49,800 nucleotides of DNA from Caulobacteraceae bacterium (GCA_025352085.1 JANXUA010000155.1:1-49800); one strand, 5' to 3'; positions 17,350-28,468 are shown, numbered from the stretch's first letter. The notes: generated from the sequence alone by a model not told the origin. A program made the numbers and translations.

Positions 17350-18489
17350 ATGACCCACGAAACTGTATCGAGTCTTTCTCCCGCCGAAGACGGCCGGTCG
17401 CGAACGATCCGGCGGCGGTTATTCGTCATCCTGGGCGTCGCCGTCGCCGTCGGCGCCTTGATCTGGCTGATCTATTGGCTGGTCATCGGCCGAAACCACG
17501 TGGCCACCGACAACGCCTATGTCGACGCCAACATCGCCGAAATCACCCCTCTTGTGTCCGGATCGGTGACGCGGGTGCTGGTCGCCGACACCCAGAGCGT
17601 TAAGGCCGGCCAGCCGCTGGTGGTCATCGATCCCACCGATTTCCAGGTGGGGCTGGCCCAGGCCCAGGCCCAGGCGGCGCAGGCGGAGCGGCGGGTGCGC
17701 GGCTATTTCGCCAACGCCCAGGCCCTCGCCGGTCAGGTTGCCGCGCGCGACTCCGACATCACCCGCGCCGACGCCCAGATCGATGGCGCTCAGGCCGACT
17801 TTGACCGCGCCCGCACCGAACTGGGCCGCCGGGAACGGCTGGCGGCGTCCGGCGCGGTGTCCGGCGATGAACTCACCGCCGCGCAGAACCAGTTCAGCAC
17901 GGCCAAAGCAGCCCTGGAGGTGGCGCGTGCCGGTCGGGCGCAGGCCATCGCCAACCGCGGCGCGGCGGTTGGCGCGCAGGACGTGAACGGCGCCCTGATC
18001 TCCGGTTCCGCGGTCGAGTCCAACCCCGAGGTGGTGGCCGCCCGCGCCAATGTGGGCGTCGCCAAGCTCAATCTGGAGCGCACGACCCTGCGGGCCCCGT
18101 TTGACGGCGTCATCGCGAAAAAGGATGTGGCTGTCGGCCAACGCGCCCAGGTTGGCGCGTCGCTGATGAGCGTGGTTCCCTTGTCGCAAGTCTATGTGAA
18201 CGCCAACTTCAAGGAAGTGCAGCTACGCAAGGTGAAGATCGGCCAGCCGGTCACCTTGACCGCCGATCTCTACGGCGGCGGGGTCAAGTATCACGGTCGG
18301 GTAGCCGGCTTCGCCGGCGGCACCGGCGCGGCCTTCTCGCTGATTCCCGCGCAGAACGCGACGGGAAATTGGATCAAGGTGGTGCAGCGTCTGCCGGTGC
18401 GGGTCACGCTCGATCCGGCCGAACTGCGAAGCCACCCCCTGCGCGTTGGCCTTTCCATGAAGGCCGACATCGACGTCTCGGATCGCTAG
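17350..18489 (+). CDS. HlyD/EmrA-family membrane fusion protein
   Basis: This 379-residue periplasmic adaptor has one N-terminal membrane helix (LFVILGVAVAVGALIWLIYWLVI). Next comes the first biotinyl-lipoyl-like half-motif (NAYVDANIAEITPLVSGSVT), a long Ala/Gln-rich coiled-coil hairpin, and the second half (TTLRAPFDGVIAKKDVAVGQ). The barrel domain ends with GLSMKADIDVS. It links the EmrB-type pump to the outer-membrane factor. Gaps of 15 and 18 bases to its neighbours indicate a single operon under TetR control. Confidence 0.92.
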   Translation: MTHETVSSLSPAEDGRSRTIRRRLFVILGVAVAVGALIWLIYWLVIGRNHVATDNAYVDANIAEITPLVSGSVTRVLVADTQSVKAGQPLVVIDPTDFQVGLAQAQAQAAQAERRVRGYFANAQALAGQVAARDSDITRADAQIDGAQADFDRARTELGRRERLAASGAVSGDELTAAQNQFSTAKAALEVARAGRAQAIANRGAAVGAQDVNGALISGSAVESNPEVVAARANVGVAKLNLERTTLRAPFDGVIAKKDVAVGQRAQVGASLMSVVPLSQVYVNANFKEVQLRKVKIGQPVTLTADLYGGGVKYHGRVAGFAGGTGAAFSLIPAQNATGNWIKVVQRLPVRVTLDPAELRSHPLRVGLSMKADIDVSDR

Positions 18490-18507
18490 GACGCGAGGAG
18501 CTTTTCG

Positions 18508-20040
18508 ATGTCCGACAACCGCGCCGACGAAGATGTCGCCCCGATGGCGGGCGTTTGGCTGTGGGTCGCCGGGTTGACCCTGGCCTTCGCCAACTTCGTC
18601 GTGGTGCTCGACACCACCATCGCCAACGTCTCGGTGCCGCACATCGCCGGCGGTCTGGCGGTTTCGCCCAGCCAGGGCACCTGGGTCATCACCTCATATT
18701 CGGTGGCCGAAGCGATCACCGTGCCCTTGACCGGCTGGCTCGCGCAAAGGTTCGGCGCCGTGCGGGTGTTCGCCACCGCCATGTTCGCTTTTGGCGTGTG
18801 TTCGGCCCTGTGCGGCCTGGCCCCGTCGCTGGGAACGCTGGTGTTGTTTCGGGTTCTGCAGGGGCTTTCGGGCGGGCCGATGATCCCGCTGTCGCAGACC
18901 CTGATGCGCCGAATATTCCCCCTGCATCTGCAGCCCACGGCGTTCGGATTGTGGGCCATGACCACCGTCACCGCGCCGATCGCCGGGCCCCTGCTCGGCG
19001 GCGCCATCGTCGACACCGTCGGCTGGCCGTGGATTTTCTACATCAATGTGCCGGTCGCGGTTGTTATGTCCATCGCCGCCTGGCGCCTGCTTCGAAGCCA
19101 TGAAACGCGCACTGAACGACGTCCCGTGGACGTGGTCGGCATCGCCTTGATGGTGACCTGGATCAGCGCCATGCAAATCATGCTCGACAAGGGCAAGGAC
19201 CTCGACTGGTTCGGCTCGCCGGTGATCGTCGCCCTCGCCCTGATCGCGGCTATCGGCTTTGTCGCCTTCCTGATCTGGGAACTCACCGACGCCAATCCGG
19301 CCGTCGATTTGCGCATATTCCGCCAGATCGGCTTTGCGACGACGGCGGTGGTGAACTGCCTGGCCTACGGGACCTTTTTCGCCGGGGTTGTGCTGATCCC
19401 GCTGTGGCTGCAGACCACGATGGGCTACACCGCGACCTGGGCGGGGCGGGTCACGGCCTTTCAGGGCCTCGCCGCGGTGATAGTCTCACCGATCGTGGCG
19501 CGGCTGATGCGGGTGATCGATCCGCGACTGCTGGTGTTTTTCGGCGTGATGATGATGGCCGGCGTCTCCCTCTGGCGCGGCGATTTCAGCACCGACACGG
19601 GCTTTTGGGCGATTGCCGCGCCGCAATTTGCGCAAGGCATCTGCATGCCGTTCTTCTTCATTCCTCTCACCACACTTGCGCTGGGCGGGGTGAAGTCCTC
19701 GGAAGTCGCCTCGGCGGCCGGCCTGCTCAATTTCACCCGCACGACGGGCGCGGCCTTCGCCGTATCGATCATGACCACGACCTGGGAAGACACCGCCACT
19801 GCGCACCGGACCGTTCTCGCCGGCGCGCTGAACAACCCTGGCGCGGTGATCGGCCAGCTGGGCGGTGGCCCCGGCGTGGGACTGCGCCAACTCGACACCC
19901 TGGTTCAGGGTCAGTCGGTCATGCTGGCCACGGACCAGATCTTCGTCGTCTGCGCCGCGATATTGGCCGCGGTCGCGTGCCTGATGGTTCTCGTGCCCAA
20001 GCCGACCACCATGGTCCCGTCAGACGCGGGCGGACACTAA
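18508..20040 (+). CDS. EmrB/QacA-type multidrug MFS pump (DHA2)
   Basis: This 510-residue drug:H+ antiporter of the 14-helix DHA2 family carries motif D1 (NFVVVLDTTIANVSVPHIAG), motif A (GWLAQRFGAVRVF) and motif C (GPLLGGAIVDTVGW). The start at 18508 has GAGGAG at good spacing. Together with the two preceding genes it forms a complete inner membrane-periplasm-outer membrane exporter. The substrate is unknown; family members export hydrophobic drugs, uncouplers or fatty acids. Confidence 0.92.
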   Translation: MSDNRADEDVAPMAGVWLWVAGLTLAFANFVVVLDTTIANVSVPHIAGGLAVSPSQGTWVITSYSVAEAITVPLTGWLAQRFGAVRVFATAMFAFGVCSALCGLAPSLGTLVLFRVLQGLSGGPMIPLSQTLMRRIFPLHLQPTAFGLWAMTTVTAPIAGPLLGGAIVDTVGWPWIFYINVPVAVVMSIAAWRLLRSHETRTERRPVDVVGIALMVTWISAMQIMLDKGKDLDWFGSPVIVALALIAAIGFVAFLIWELTDANPAVDLRIFRQIGFATTAVVNCLAYGTFFAGVVLIPLWLQTTMGYTATWAGRVTAFQGLAAVIVSPIVARLMRVIDPRLLVFFGVMMMAGVSLWRGDFSTDTGFWAIAAPQFAQGICMPFFFIPLTTLALGGVKSSEVASAAGLLNFTRTTGAAFAVSIMTTTWEDTATAHRTVLAGALNNPGAVIGQLGGGPGVGLRQLDTLVQGQSVMLATDQIFVVCAAILAAVACLMVLVPKPTTMVPSDAGGH

Positions 20041-20093
20041 ACCTCAGCCGGCCGCCCGCCCCGCGAACAGGCCATCGGTCAATGCGGTCGAGA

Positions 20094-23000
20094 TCAACGC
20101 GCCTTGCCGAGGACGGCGGTAGCGCGGCGCTCAAGCTTGCCCCAGCCGACCCGATAGCCGCGTATCGCGCTGACCACCGACTTGACCACCACATAGTACA
20201 TCAGCTGGCGGTAGCCGAAGCGTTGCACCGGCAGCCAGATCAAATCCCGCCACGGCGCCTTGCGCTCGAGCGCCATGCCGAGTGCGCCGGCCGACAGGTC
20301 CAGAAAGATGAAGGCCGCCCAGTAGAAGACCGAGCGGATGGTGTCGTCGGGCGACCATTCGACGGGGTGATAGGCGCGAGCGTAGATCGCCCAGCCGAGG
20401 CTGGAAAAGATCGCCAGATCGACCAGCGGCGCGGCGACGGTGAGGAAGATCTGAAACAGCCATATCTGCGGCAGGGCGATGAACCCGAGCACGGGCCGTT
20501 GGGTGTTGAACAGGCCCGCGCGATGCTTCCACAGACATTGCAAGGTGCCAAACGACCAACGGAAACGCTGATTGAGCAGGCCCCGCACCGTATCGGGCGC
20601 CTCGGTGTAGGCGCGCGCTGAGGAATCGAACTCCACGCGCCAGCCGGCCCGCTGGAAGGCGAGGGTCAGGTCCTGATCCTCCGCCAGGGTGTCTGCGGGA
20701 TAGCCGCCCAATTCAGCCAGGGCGGTGCGCCGCCACGCGCCGACCGCGCCGGGCACCACAGTCACCGCGCCCAGGGCGGCGAGGGCGCGGCGCTCCAGGT
20801 TTTGAGCGGTAACGTATTCCAGCGCCTGCCAGCGGGTAATCAGGTTGAGGCGGTTGCCGACGATGGCGTTCCCGGCCACCGCGCCAACTTTGGGGTTTAC
20901 AAACCAGCGGGCAAGCTTGGGCAGGGTGTCGGGAGGAAACAGGGTGTCGGCGTCCAGAGCGACGATGATATCGCCCTTGGTCTGGGCGAGCCCACGATTG
21001 AGCGCCCGCGCCTTGCCGCCGTTCTCGAACGTCATCAGCCTCACGCGAGGGTTATCGCCGAACGCCTCGCTGACAACCGCCGATGTCCGGTCCGTTGATC
21101 CGTCGTCGAGCACCAGAACCTCGAGATGCGGCCACTGCGAGCCGAGGATGCGCTCCACCGACGAGACAATCACCTTTTCCTCATTGAAGCACGGAATGAG
21201 GACGCTGATGAACGGGCCGGTCGCCGCGTCCAGCATGGCCGGTTCGCGGCCGGCCGCATGCAGGCGGTGCCAAAGGGCCAGGACCGCCAAAAACGCCAGG
21301 CGCAGCGTGCCCAGCACGATGGCGACCAGAAACAGGCCCTGCATGGCCATGTTCAGATAGCGGAAGAAGCCGAAGCCCAGTCGATCAATCCACAGCTCCA
21401 CCGACGTGCGCGACGTCACCGGCATGGCGTCGCGCCGGCTCATGCCCGCCAGTTGATCCAGCGTCACCAGTTTGTAGCCGTTGGCCCGCAACGCATCGAT
21501 CAGCCCTGGCAAGGCCGCCACGGTGCGACTACGATCACCGCCGGCGTCATGCAGCAACACCACTTGGCCCGCCTTTTCGCCGCTGACCTGGAGCTTTTCG
21601 AGGGTCTGCTTGATGATCGCGTCAGGCGGCGGCTTTTGCCAGTCGTCGGGATCGATGCGCAGACCGGCGATCAGATAACCGAAACTTTGGGCCACCTTGA
21701 GCGGCTCCACTTCATCGGGGGTCGATGGTTCGGCGTCGCCAAAATAAGGCGGACGAAAAAAGCGCATCGACCGCCCTGTCAGGACCTCAAACAGGCGCTG
21801 GGTGGTGTTGATCTCCAGGTCGGTCTGGATGAGCGGTGTGGCGCTGATGTTGGGATGGGTCCAGGTATGATTACCGACCAGATTGCCCTCGCGCACCTCT
21901 CTGGCCACCAAAGCCGGTTTGGCCTGCATGTTCTCGCCGATCACGAAAAAGGTCGCCGTCGCCTTCTTGGCTTTCAGCACATCGAGAATTTTCGGCGTCC
22001 AACGACCGTCGGGGCCGTCATCGAAGGTCAGTGCGACCCAGCCAGGATGAGCGCCATAGCGGTCGATCACATAGGACGTCGGCATGACGTTATAAGTCTC
22101 TCCCGATATCAAACCGGTCTCGGGATCGATTTCGATGGAGCGCCGGCCGCCGGTCGGCGAGGAGTCGACGTGCAGGATTTCGCCGGAGCCGTCGAAATCC
22201 ACGCCGATCCCAGGCGCGATGGCCTCAAGCCCAACCGGCCTGGCTGAATTGAACGGCTGCTTGAAATAACGCCACGCCGAGGGATCTTCGCCACCCATCC
22301 GCCATAGCGCATAGCCCTGTGGGCGATAGGTTTCGGCGACCTTGATCTGGTTGAACACCGTAGCGACGTCGAGGAACCACACCTGGTGCTGACGGCCATT
22401 ATCGTCGGCGTAAGCGTAGTGGGGATTGAGCGCATTGTCGTCGAGCGTGACCTCGGCGTCCGCGTCATGCGCCGTCTGGGTGGCGTCGTAGAAGGTGACC
22501 GTCGTGGCCTTGGCCGGCCCCTTGGCGTCCTTCAAGATCCAGTCGTAGCCATAGGCGCCGAAGATGACGACCGTGTGTGCGGGATCCAGCCTTTCCATAT
22601 CGGCCGCCAGGGTGGTCTCGAACCAATCCTGACCGGCCGCGGGGCCGGCGTCGCCGCCGGTCCAGTGCTGGTCGAACGCCATCAGCATGACCGTGTCGAC
22701 CAGGCTTTGAATCCGCTTCAGATTCCAGGAATCGTCGCCGAAGGGCGCGGTGACCCAGACCTGGCGACCGAGCGGCTTGAGGGCAGCCCTGGCCTCGGCG
22801 AGGAGCGCAGGATATTGCGCCAGCGCCGGCTTCGACAGGTTTTCAAGATCGAAGACATAGCCGCCGTAGCCCCTTTGCTGCGCCAGCACGACCAGGTTGG
22901 CGATCAAGGCCTTACGCGCGGCCGGATTAGTCACCAGGGCGCTGGCCATCGGTCCGTCGATGATGTCGTTGTGACCGGCGTGGACCATGGGCAGGATCGA

Positions 23001-23450
23001 CGGCGGCGACTTGGCCGCGGCGATCAGGGCCTCCGCTTGGGGATCGGAGGTCACATCAATGTGGCCCAGCGAGCCGTTGAGCAGAACCCACTGCGGGCAG
23101 ATGACGTCGAGCTGATCGACATGGCGTTTGAGGGAAACGCGGGATTCTTCGTCCCACGACACATAAAATCCAACCGACAGTGGCCGCGCCACGCCGCCCG
23201 CGGCGGCCTTTCCGGGGACAGGAACGTGCCGCCAGCCTTCGCCGCGCTTCAATCGATGACCGTTCTCCACATGCAGAGCCTGCAGCACCTGCGGATCCTT
23301 CAAGGTCACCTGCGGCAGACGGGGCGCAAAGGCCAGCGTGGCGAAAAATCCCGCCACCACCAGGGCGATGGTCGCGATCACCAATCCGACGCCCAGATTG
23401 GCCTGCTTGGCGCGCTGACCGCTCGGATCGTGGAATACGAAATTATCCAT
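20094..23450 (-). CDS. Trifunctional GH18-like / polysaccharide deacetylase / GT2 synthase
   Basis: This 1118-residue membrane protein holds three catalytic modules. After an N-terminal membrane helix (about 20-42), residues 90-400 resemble a GH18/spore-type glycosidase barrel; only the D-x-E of the GH18 signature remains (D201, E203 in YVFDLENL). Residues 470-665 form a NodB/CE4 deacetylase with TFDDGP (475-480), H528 and H532 in HTWTH, RPPY (566-569) and LLHD (632-635). A membrane segment (about 700-728) leads to a GT2 domain with DD (782-783), D833-A-D835, ED (924-925) and QRFRW (961-965), the pattern of processive beta-glycan synthases. C-terminal membrane helices follow. I infer synthesis and trimming or deacetylation of an amino-sugar polymer across the inner membrane. 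It stands alone, with no other polysaccharide genes nearby. Confidence 0.88.
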   Translation of the reverse strand: MDNFVFHDPSGQRAKQANLGVGLVIATIALVVAGFFATLAFAPRLPQVTLKDPQVLQALHVENGHRLKRGEGWRHVPVPGKAAAGGVARPLSVGFYVSWDEESRVSLKRHVDQLDVICPQWVLLNGSLGHIDVTSDPQAEALIAAAKSPPSILPMVHAGHNDIIDGPMASALVTNPAARKALIANLVVLAQQRGYGGYVFDLENLSKPALAQYPALLAEARAALKPLGRQVWVTAPFGDDSWNLKRIQSLVDTVMLMAFDQHWTGGDAGPAAGQDWFETTLAADMERLDPAHTVVIFGAYGYDWILKDAKGPAKATTVTFYDATQTAHDADAEVTLDDNALNPHYAYADDNGRQHQVWFLDVATVFNQIKVAETYRPQGYALWRMGGEDPSAWRYFKQPFNSARPVGLEAIAPGIGVDFDGSGEILHVDSSPTGGRRSIEIDPETGLISGETYNVMPTSYVIDRYGAHPGWVALTFDDGPDGRWTPKILDVLKAKKATATFFVIGENMQAKPALVAREVREGNLVGNHTWTHPNISATPLIQTDLEINTTQRLFEVLTGRSMRFFRPPYFGDAEPSTPDEVEPLKVAQSFGYLIAGLRIDPDDWQKPPPDAIIKQTLEKLQVSGEKAGQVVLLHDAGGDRSRTVAALPGLIDALRANGYKLVTLDQLAGMSRRDAMPVTSRTSVELWIDRLGFGFFRYLNMAMQGLFLVAIVLGTLRLAFLAVLALWHRLHAAGREPAMLDAATGPFISVLIPCFNEEKVIVSSVERILGSQWPHLEVLVLDDGSTDRTSAVVSEAFGDNPRVRLMTFENGGKARALNRGLAQTKGDIIVALDADTLFPPDTLPKLARWFVNPKVGAVAGNAIVGNRLNLITRWQALEYVTAQNLERRALAALGAVTVVPGAVGAWRRTALAELGGYPADTLAEDQDLTLAFQRAGWRVEFDSSARAYTEAPDTVRGLLNQRFRWSFGTLQCLWKHRAGLFNTQRPVLGFIALPQIWLFQIFLTVAAPLVDLAIFSSLGWAIYARAYHPVEWSPDDTIRSVFYWAAFIFLDLSAGALGMALERKAPWRDLIWLPVQRFGYRQLMYYVVVKSVVSAIRGYRVGWGKLERRATAVLGKAR

Positions 23451-23565
23451 GGTCGGGCGGACTTAAGCTCTCACGCAGATTCGGGGGGCATTCCCTGAAC
23501 CGGGCAACATCACGAAAGGCAAGCGTGATGCAAGTGGCGCGGCGGGCCGCTGCACCCATATCCCG

Positions 23566-25148
<1,583 letters not shown>

Positions 25149-25559
25149 TCAGTCCCGGCGCAGAACGACGCTGGAGTGCGATCGGCCGTCATCCAACCGG
25201 CCGCGCCAACCCTGGCGAGGATCGCCGATGACATCGATTGTGGTCGCGCGCGTCCTTTCCGGACGGCTGAAGGTCAGACGAAGCCGCCGGCCCGTCCACG
25301 TGATCTCACTTACAACTCCAAGGCCGTCGTCGGCGCTCCGAGTTACGTCGCGCCAGGCCGCTTGGAGCGCGCCGCCGTCGGCTGGATCGACGATCGCAAA
25401 GACCAGGATCGCCCGGCCGCCGGCGTACAAGGTCCAGTGGCCATCAAGCGGGCCCTGCAGGGCCTGCGCCGCGACGAGCGAATCGCGCATACGCGCGTCA
25501 AACGCCGTTTCGCCCGGGGGCGACGCCACGACGGCCAGAGCCAGAAGGGCGACGCGCAC
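25149..25559 (-). CDS. Small exported protein of unknown function
   Basis: I do not recognise this 136-residue protein. It starts VRVALLALAVVAS, a short signal peptide, and continues with a compact domain including TLYAGGRAILVFAIVDP and GVVSEITWTGRRLRLTFS, which read as beta strands. The GTG at 25559 lies 7 bases after the stop of the upstream CitE-like gene, with AGGA in between, so the two are probably co-transcribed. The longer open frame upstream runs through the CitE-like gene in another frame and has no support. It is probably periplasmic. Confidence 0.55.
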   Translation of the reverse strand: MRVALLALAVVASPPGETAFDARMRDSLVAAQALQGPLDGHWTLYAGGRAILVFAIVDPADGGALQAAWRDVTRSADDGLGVVSEITWTGRRLRLTFSRPERTRATTIDVIGDPRQGWRGRLDDGRSHSSVVLRRD

Positions 25560-25566
25560 GACGATC

Positions 25567-26439
25567 CTAGTCCCTCTCGGCGAGGGCGATGGCGTCAGCC
25601 ACCGCGACGAGCCCGCGCGCCTGGTCGCGATGCAGGCGTTCGGCGAGGCGACCCTCGACCCGCAAGGCGCCCTTGCCGACGTTTTCCGGCGCGTCAAAGG
25701 CGGCGATGACGGCGCGGGCCCACTCGACATCCGCCGGCGCCGGGGTGAACACCCGGTTGCAGATGTCCAGATGGCTGGGATGGATCAGGGTCTTGCCGTC
25801 GAAGCCGAAGTCCAGTCCCTGACGGCACACCGTCTCCAGGGCCTCAAGGTCATCGATTTCATTGTGGACGCCGTCGAGCACGACCAGGCCATGCGCGCGC
25901 GCCGCCGTGACGGCCAGAGCCAGGGCGGCGAAAAACGGCGTTCGCTCAGGCGTTTGCCGCGCGCCCATCTCGCGGGCCAAGTCATTGATACCCATGACAA
26001 ATCCGCCGAGGCGCGGCGCGGCGGTCGCGATGGCGTTCAGGTCGAAGATCGACTGGACCGTCTCGATCATCACCCACAGGCGGGTTCGTTCGGGCGCCGA
26101 GGCCAGGGCGCCGGCGTAAGCTTGCACGTCCGCCGCGCTTCGCACCTTGGGCGCCAGGACAACATCCGGCCCGACCCGCGCGGCCATGGCGAGGTCGTCC
26201 TCGCCCCACGGCGTATCGAGACCATTGACACGGATCGCCAGCTCCCGGCGGCCAAATCCGCCCGCGCTGACCGCGACGGCCGCCGCGTCGCGCGCCGTGG
26301 CCTTCTGGTCGGGCAGAACGGCGTCCTCGATATCGAGGATCACCACGTCGACGGCGAGACCCCGCGCCTTGTCCACCGCCCGCGCATTCGATGCGGGCAT
26401 GTAAAGCGCGCTTCGGCGGGGCCGCGAGGTTTGCAACAT
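25567..26439 (-). CDS. HpcH/HpaI aldolase family, CitE-like (malyl-CoA or citryl-CoA lyase type)
   Basis: This 290-residue TIM-barrel enzyme of the CitE/malyl-CoA lyase family begins SRPRRSALYMPASN, the usual entry. It has the acid pair region VVILDIEDAV, substrate-binding R in RVNGLDTPWGEDD, metal ligands around VMIETVQSIFDL and GINDLAREMGA, and the C-terminal GKTLIHPSHLDI. Likely reactions are cleavage of malyl-CoA or a methylated analogue, or hydrolysis of malyl-CoA; sequence alone does not settle which. The ATG at 26439 is preferred over upstream starts. Its neighbour mdh also handles four-carbon acids, which fits but does not prove a link. Confidence 0.8.
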   Translation of the reverse strand: MLQTSRPRRSALYMPASNARAVDKARGLAVDVVILDIEDAVLPDQKATARDAAAVAVSAGGFGRRELAIRVNGLDTPWGEDDLAMAARVGPDVVLAPKVRSAADVQAYAGALASAPERTRLWVMIETVQSIFDLNAIATAAPRLGGFVMGINDLAREMGARQTPERTPFFAALALAVTAARAHGLVVLDGVHNEIDDLEALETVCRQGLDFGFDGKTLIHPSHLDICNRVFTPAPADVEWARAVIAAFDAPENVGKGALRVEGRLAERLHRDQARGLVAVADAIALAERD

Positions 26440-26488
26440 TGCTGGTGACTCCGTGACGGGATACGCCGCCATAGCGTAGGATAACACC

Positions 26489-26866
26489 ATGACCATCCGC
26501 TATGACGAAACCGCGCGCAATGTTCTGGGGACCGAACTGGCGCCCTGCTCGCTCGACCCCTTGACCGGATTTTATCGTAACGGCTGCTGCGAGACCGGGC
26601 CGGACGATGTCGGCATGCACACGGTGTGCGCGGTGATGACCGCCGGTTTCTTGAGATTCTCCATGAGCGCGGGCAATGATCTGTCGACGCCGCGCCCGGA
26701 GTTCGGCTTTGCCGGCCTGCGCCCCGGCGATCGCTGGTGCCTGTGCGCGCCGCGCTGGAAAGAGGCCCTGGACGCCGGCGCCGCGCCGCGCGTGGTGCTG
26801 GAGGCGACGCACGAAGAGGTGCTGGCGATCGCGCCGCTGGGCGTCCTCAAGGACCATGCGGCTTAA
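26489..26866 (+). CDS. DUF2237 family protein
   Basis: This 125-residue protein is a close match to DUF2237. Conserved blocks include NVLGTELAPCSLDPLTGFYR, NGCCETGPDDVGMHTVCAVM, GNDLSTPRPEFGF and GDRWCLCAPRWKEAL. The cysteine pairs (CC, and CLC) are characteristic of the family; the function is unknown. TAGGA stands 9 bases before the ATG at 26489. It is divergent from the CitE-like gene and its stop lies 3 bases from the stop of the convergent LytTR gene. Confidence 0.9.
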   Translation: MTIRYDETARNVLGTELAPCSLDPLTGFYRNGCCETGPDDVGMHTVCAVMTAGFLRFSMSAGNDLSTPRPEFGFAGLRPGDRWCLCAPRWKEALDAGAAPRVVLEATHEEVLAIAPLGVLKDHAA

Positions 26867-26869
26867 GGT

Positions 26870-27655
26870 CTAGACCCACCCCGCCGCGCGCAATTTCGCC
26901 ACCGACGTGCGGCTGACCGGCACGTCCAGGCCGTTGCTAAGGCGAAGCGCGTAGTTGCGGCCGCTGACCACCGGCGCCACCACGGAAGACCGCGCCACCC
27001 ACCATGAACGATGCACCTGCATACCCTCGACGGCGCCGAGTTCGGCGATGGCGTCCTTCAGCGGCGTCAGGACGAGGTCCGAACCCCTCGCGGTGTGCGC
27101 CCGCACATAGTGGTCCTCCATCTGCAGGCAGATCAGATCGCGGCCGAGTCGCGGCGGCAGGCGATCGAGGAAACCATTCCCATTCGGGGTCGCCGTGGCA
27201 GGTGGCGGCGCGGCGCCCGACACGGCGTGCCGCCAGCCGCGATCGGCCAGAAAATAATAGCCGAACGCGCACGGCTCGGCGATGGCCAGGGTCTGGCCGT
27301 ACCACACGAAGAAACTCGAGACGTGTCCGTGATTGCCCGGCCAGAACCAGGCGGAAAACAGGGCGATCGATATCCCGGCGGGCACGACGCCGATGGCCAC
27401 GCCCACGGCCAGCGAGAACCAGATCGGCAGATCAAGATGGGCCGCCGCGCGCAGCGAAAGGCGCGTGACCATGGCGAAGATGATGAAGCCGATCCACAGA
27501 TTGATCACCCAATAGGCGATGCGCAGCTCGATCGGGCCGCCATTGAAGCTGCCGAACGGTCCGATCACGCCCAGGAACAGGCCGATCAGCGTGGCGATGG
27601 CGAGGTCCTGCGCCCATTCGCGCGGCGTGCCGAGGAGGCTGGGAAGGGGCGACAT
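26870..27655 (-). CDS. Membrane-anchored LytTR-domain transcription regulator
   Basis: This 261-residue protein has four hydrophobic helices in its first 165 residues (for example IATLIGLFLGVIGPFGSF and VAIGVVPAGISIALFSAW). A linker leads to a C-terminal LytTR DNA-binding domain (about 170-261) with the family features DLICLQMEDHYVRAHT, PLKDAIAEL, VHRSWWVA and the final SRTSVAKLR. There is no response-regulator receiver domain. It presumably senses a membrane or small-molecule signal directly through its helices. No partner kinase is encoded nearby, so its targets are unknown. Confidence 0.88.
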   Translation of the reverse strand: MSPLPSLLGTPREWAQDLAIATLIGLFLGVIGPFGSFNGGPIELRIAYWVINLWIGFIIFAMVTRLSLRAAAHLDLPIWFSLAVGVAIGVVPAGISIALFSAWFWPGNHGHVSSFFVWYGQTLAIAEPCAFGYYFLADRGWRHAVSGAAPPPATATPNGNGFLDRLPPRLGRDLICLQMEDHYVRAHTARGSDLVLTPLKDAIAELGAVEGMQVHRSWWVARSSVVAPVVSGRNYALRLSNGLDVPVSRTSVAKLRAAGWV

Positions 27656-27797
27656 GGGGCCTTTTTAGCCTTGCCGGGCCGGCGCCCGCAATCGCGCCCG
27701 TTCGCCCGCCGACGAACCGGCTCGCCCGTTCGCGCAGATCCGGTGGCGGGGCGGCGGGCGGTCAGGCATCCAGCGCTCACGCCATTTGGAGCCCGCC

Positions 27798-28445
27798 ATG
27801 ACCACCGCCGCTGAAATGACCATCGACCCGTCTTCCCCGCCGGCCAAATCACCTCATCAACAGGAGGGATTGGCGGCGCATCCTCTGATCTACGCAGGCA
27901 GGGGGCTCGCGGCCGACATGCTCTCCACACTGTTCTTCGTCGCCCTGTTTGCGCTTACCCACAGCGTCTCCATCGCCACGGGCCTGGCCATCGGGGTGGG
28001 CCTGGCGCAGGTGGCGTATCTGAAGGTTCGCCGCCGGCCCGTCGACGCGATGCAGTGGATGAGCCTCGGCCTGGTGGTGGTGTTCGGCGGCGCGTCTCTG
28101 TTCACCCACGACCCGCGATTCATCATGTTCAAGCCCACCCTGATCTATATCGTGGTCGGCGCGGTGATGCTCCGTCGCGGCTGGATGACCCGCTACATGC
28201 CCCCCGCGGCCCTGCCGTGGAGCGGGGATGTCACCACCGTCTTTGGCTATGTCTGGGCGGGGATGATGTTTGCGACCGGCGCCGTCAACCTTGCTCTGGT
28301 GATCAACGGCGATCCCAAGTCGTGGATCTGGTTCATCGGCGTGTTCCCGCTCGCCTCCAAGCTCACCCTCTTCGCCGTGCAGTATGTAACCACCCGCTTC
28401 ATCGTGATCGCGCGGAGGCGGGCGGCGACCCTCGCCCGCGCCTAA
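27798..28445 (+). CDS. YciB/IspZ-like septation-associated membrane protein
   Basis: This 215-residue inner-membrane protein has about five to six helices. The family signature KPTLIYIVVGAVMLRRGW and the C-terminal half (WAGMMFATGAVNLAL) match the YciB/intracellular septation protein A family, which affects cell-envelope synthesis and division in enteric bacteria. The ATG at 27798 follows GGAG by 6 bases; an in-frame TTG at 27786 is less likely. The N-terminus carries a 25-residue hydrophilic extension (TIDPSSPPAKSPHQQEG) beyond the usual family start. Confidence 0.82.
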   Translation: MTTAAEMTIDPSSPPAKSPHQQEGLAAHPLIYAGRGLAADMLSTLFFVALFALTHSVSIATGLAIGVGLAQVAYLKVRRRPVDAMQWMSLGLVVVFGGASLFTHDPRFIMFKPTLIYIVVGAVMLRRGWMTRYMPPAALPWSGDVTTVFGYVWAGMMFATGAVNLALVINGDPKSWIWFIGVFPLASKLTLFAVQYVTTRFIVIARRRAATLARA

Positions 28446-28468
28446 ACGCTCGTTAATCCACAATCATC

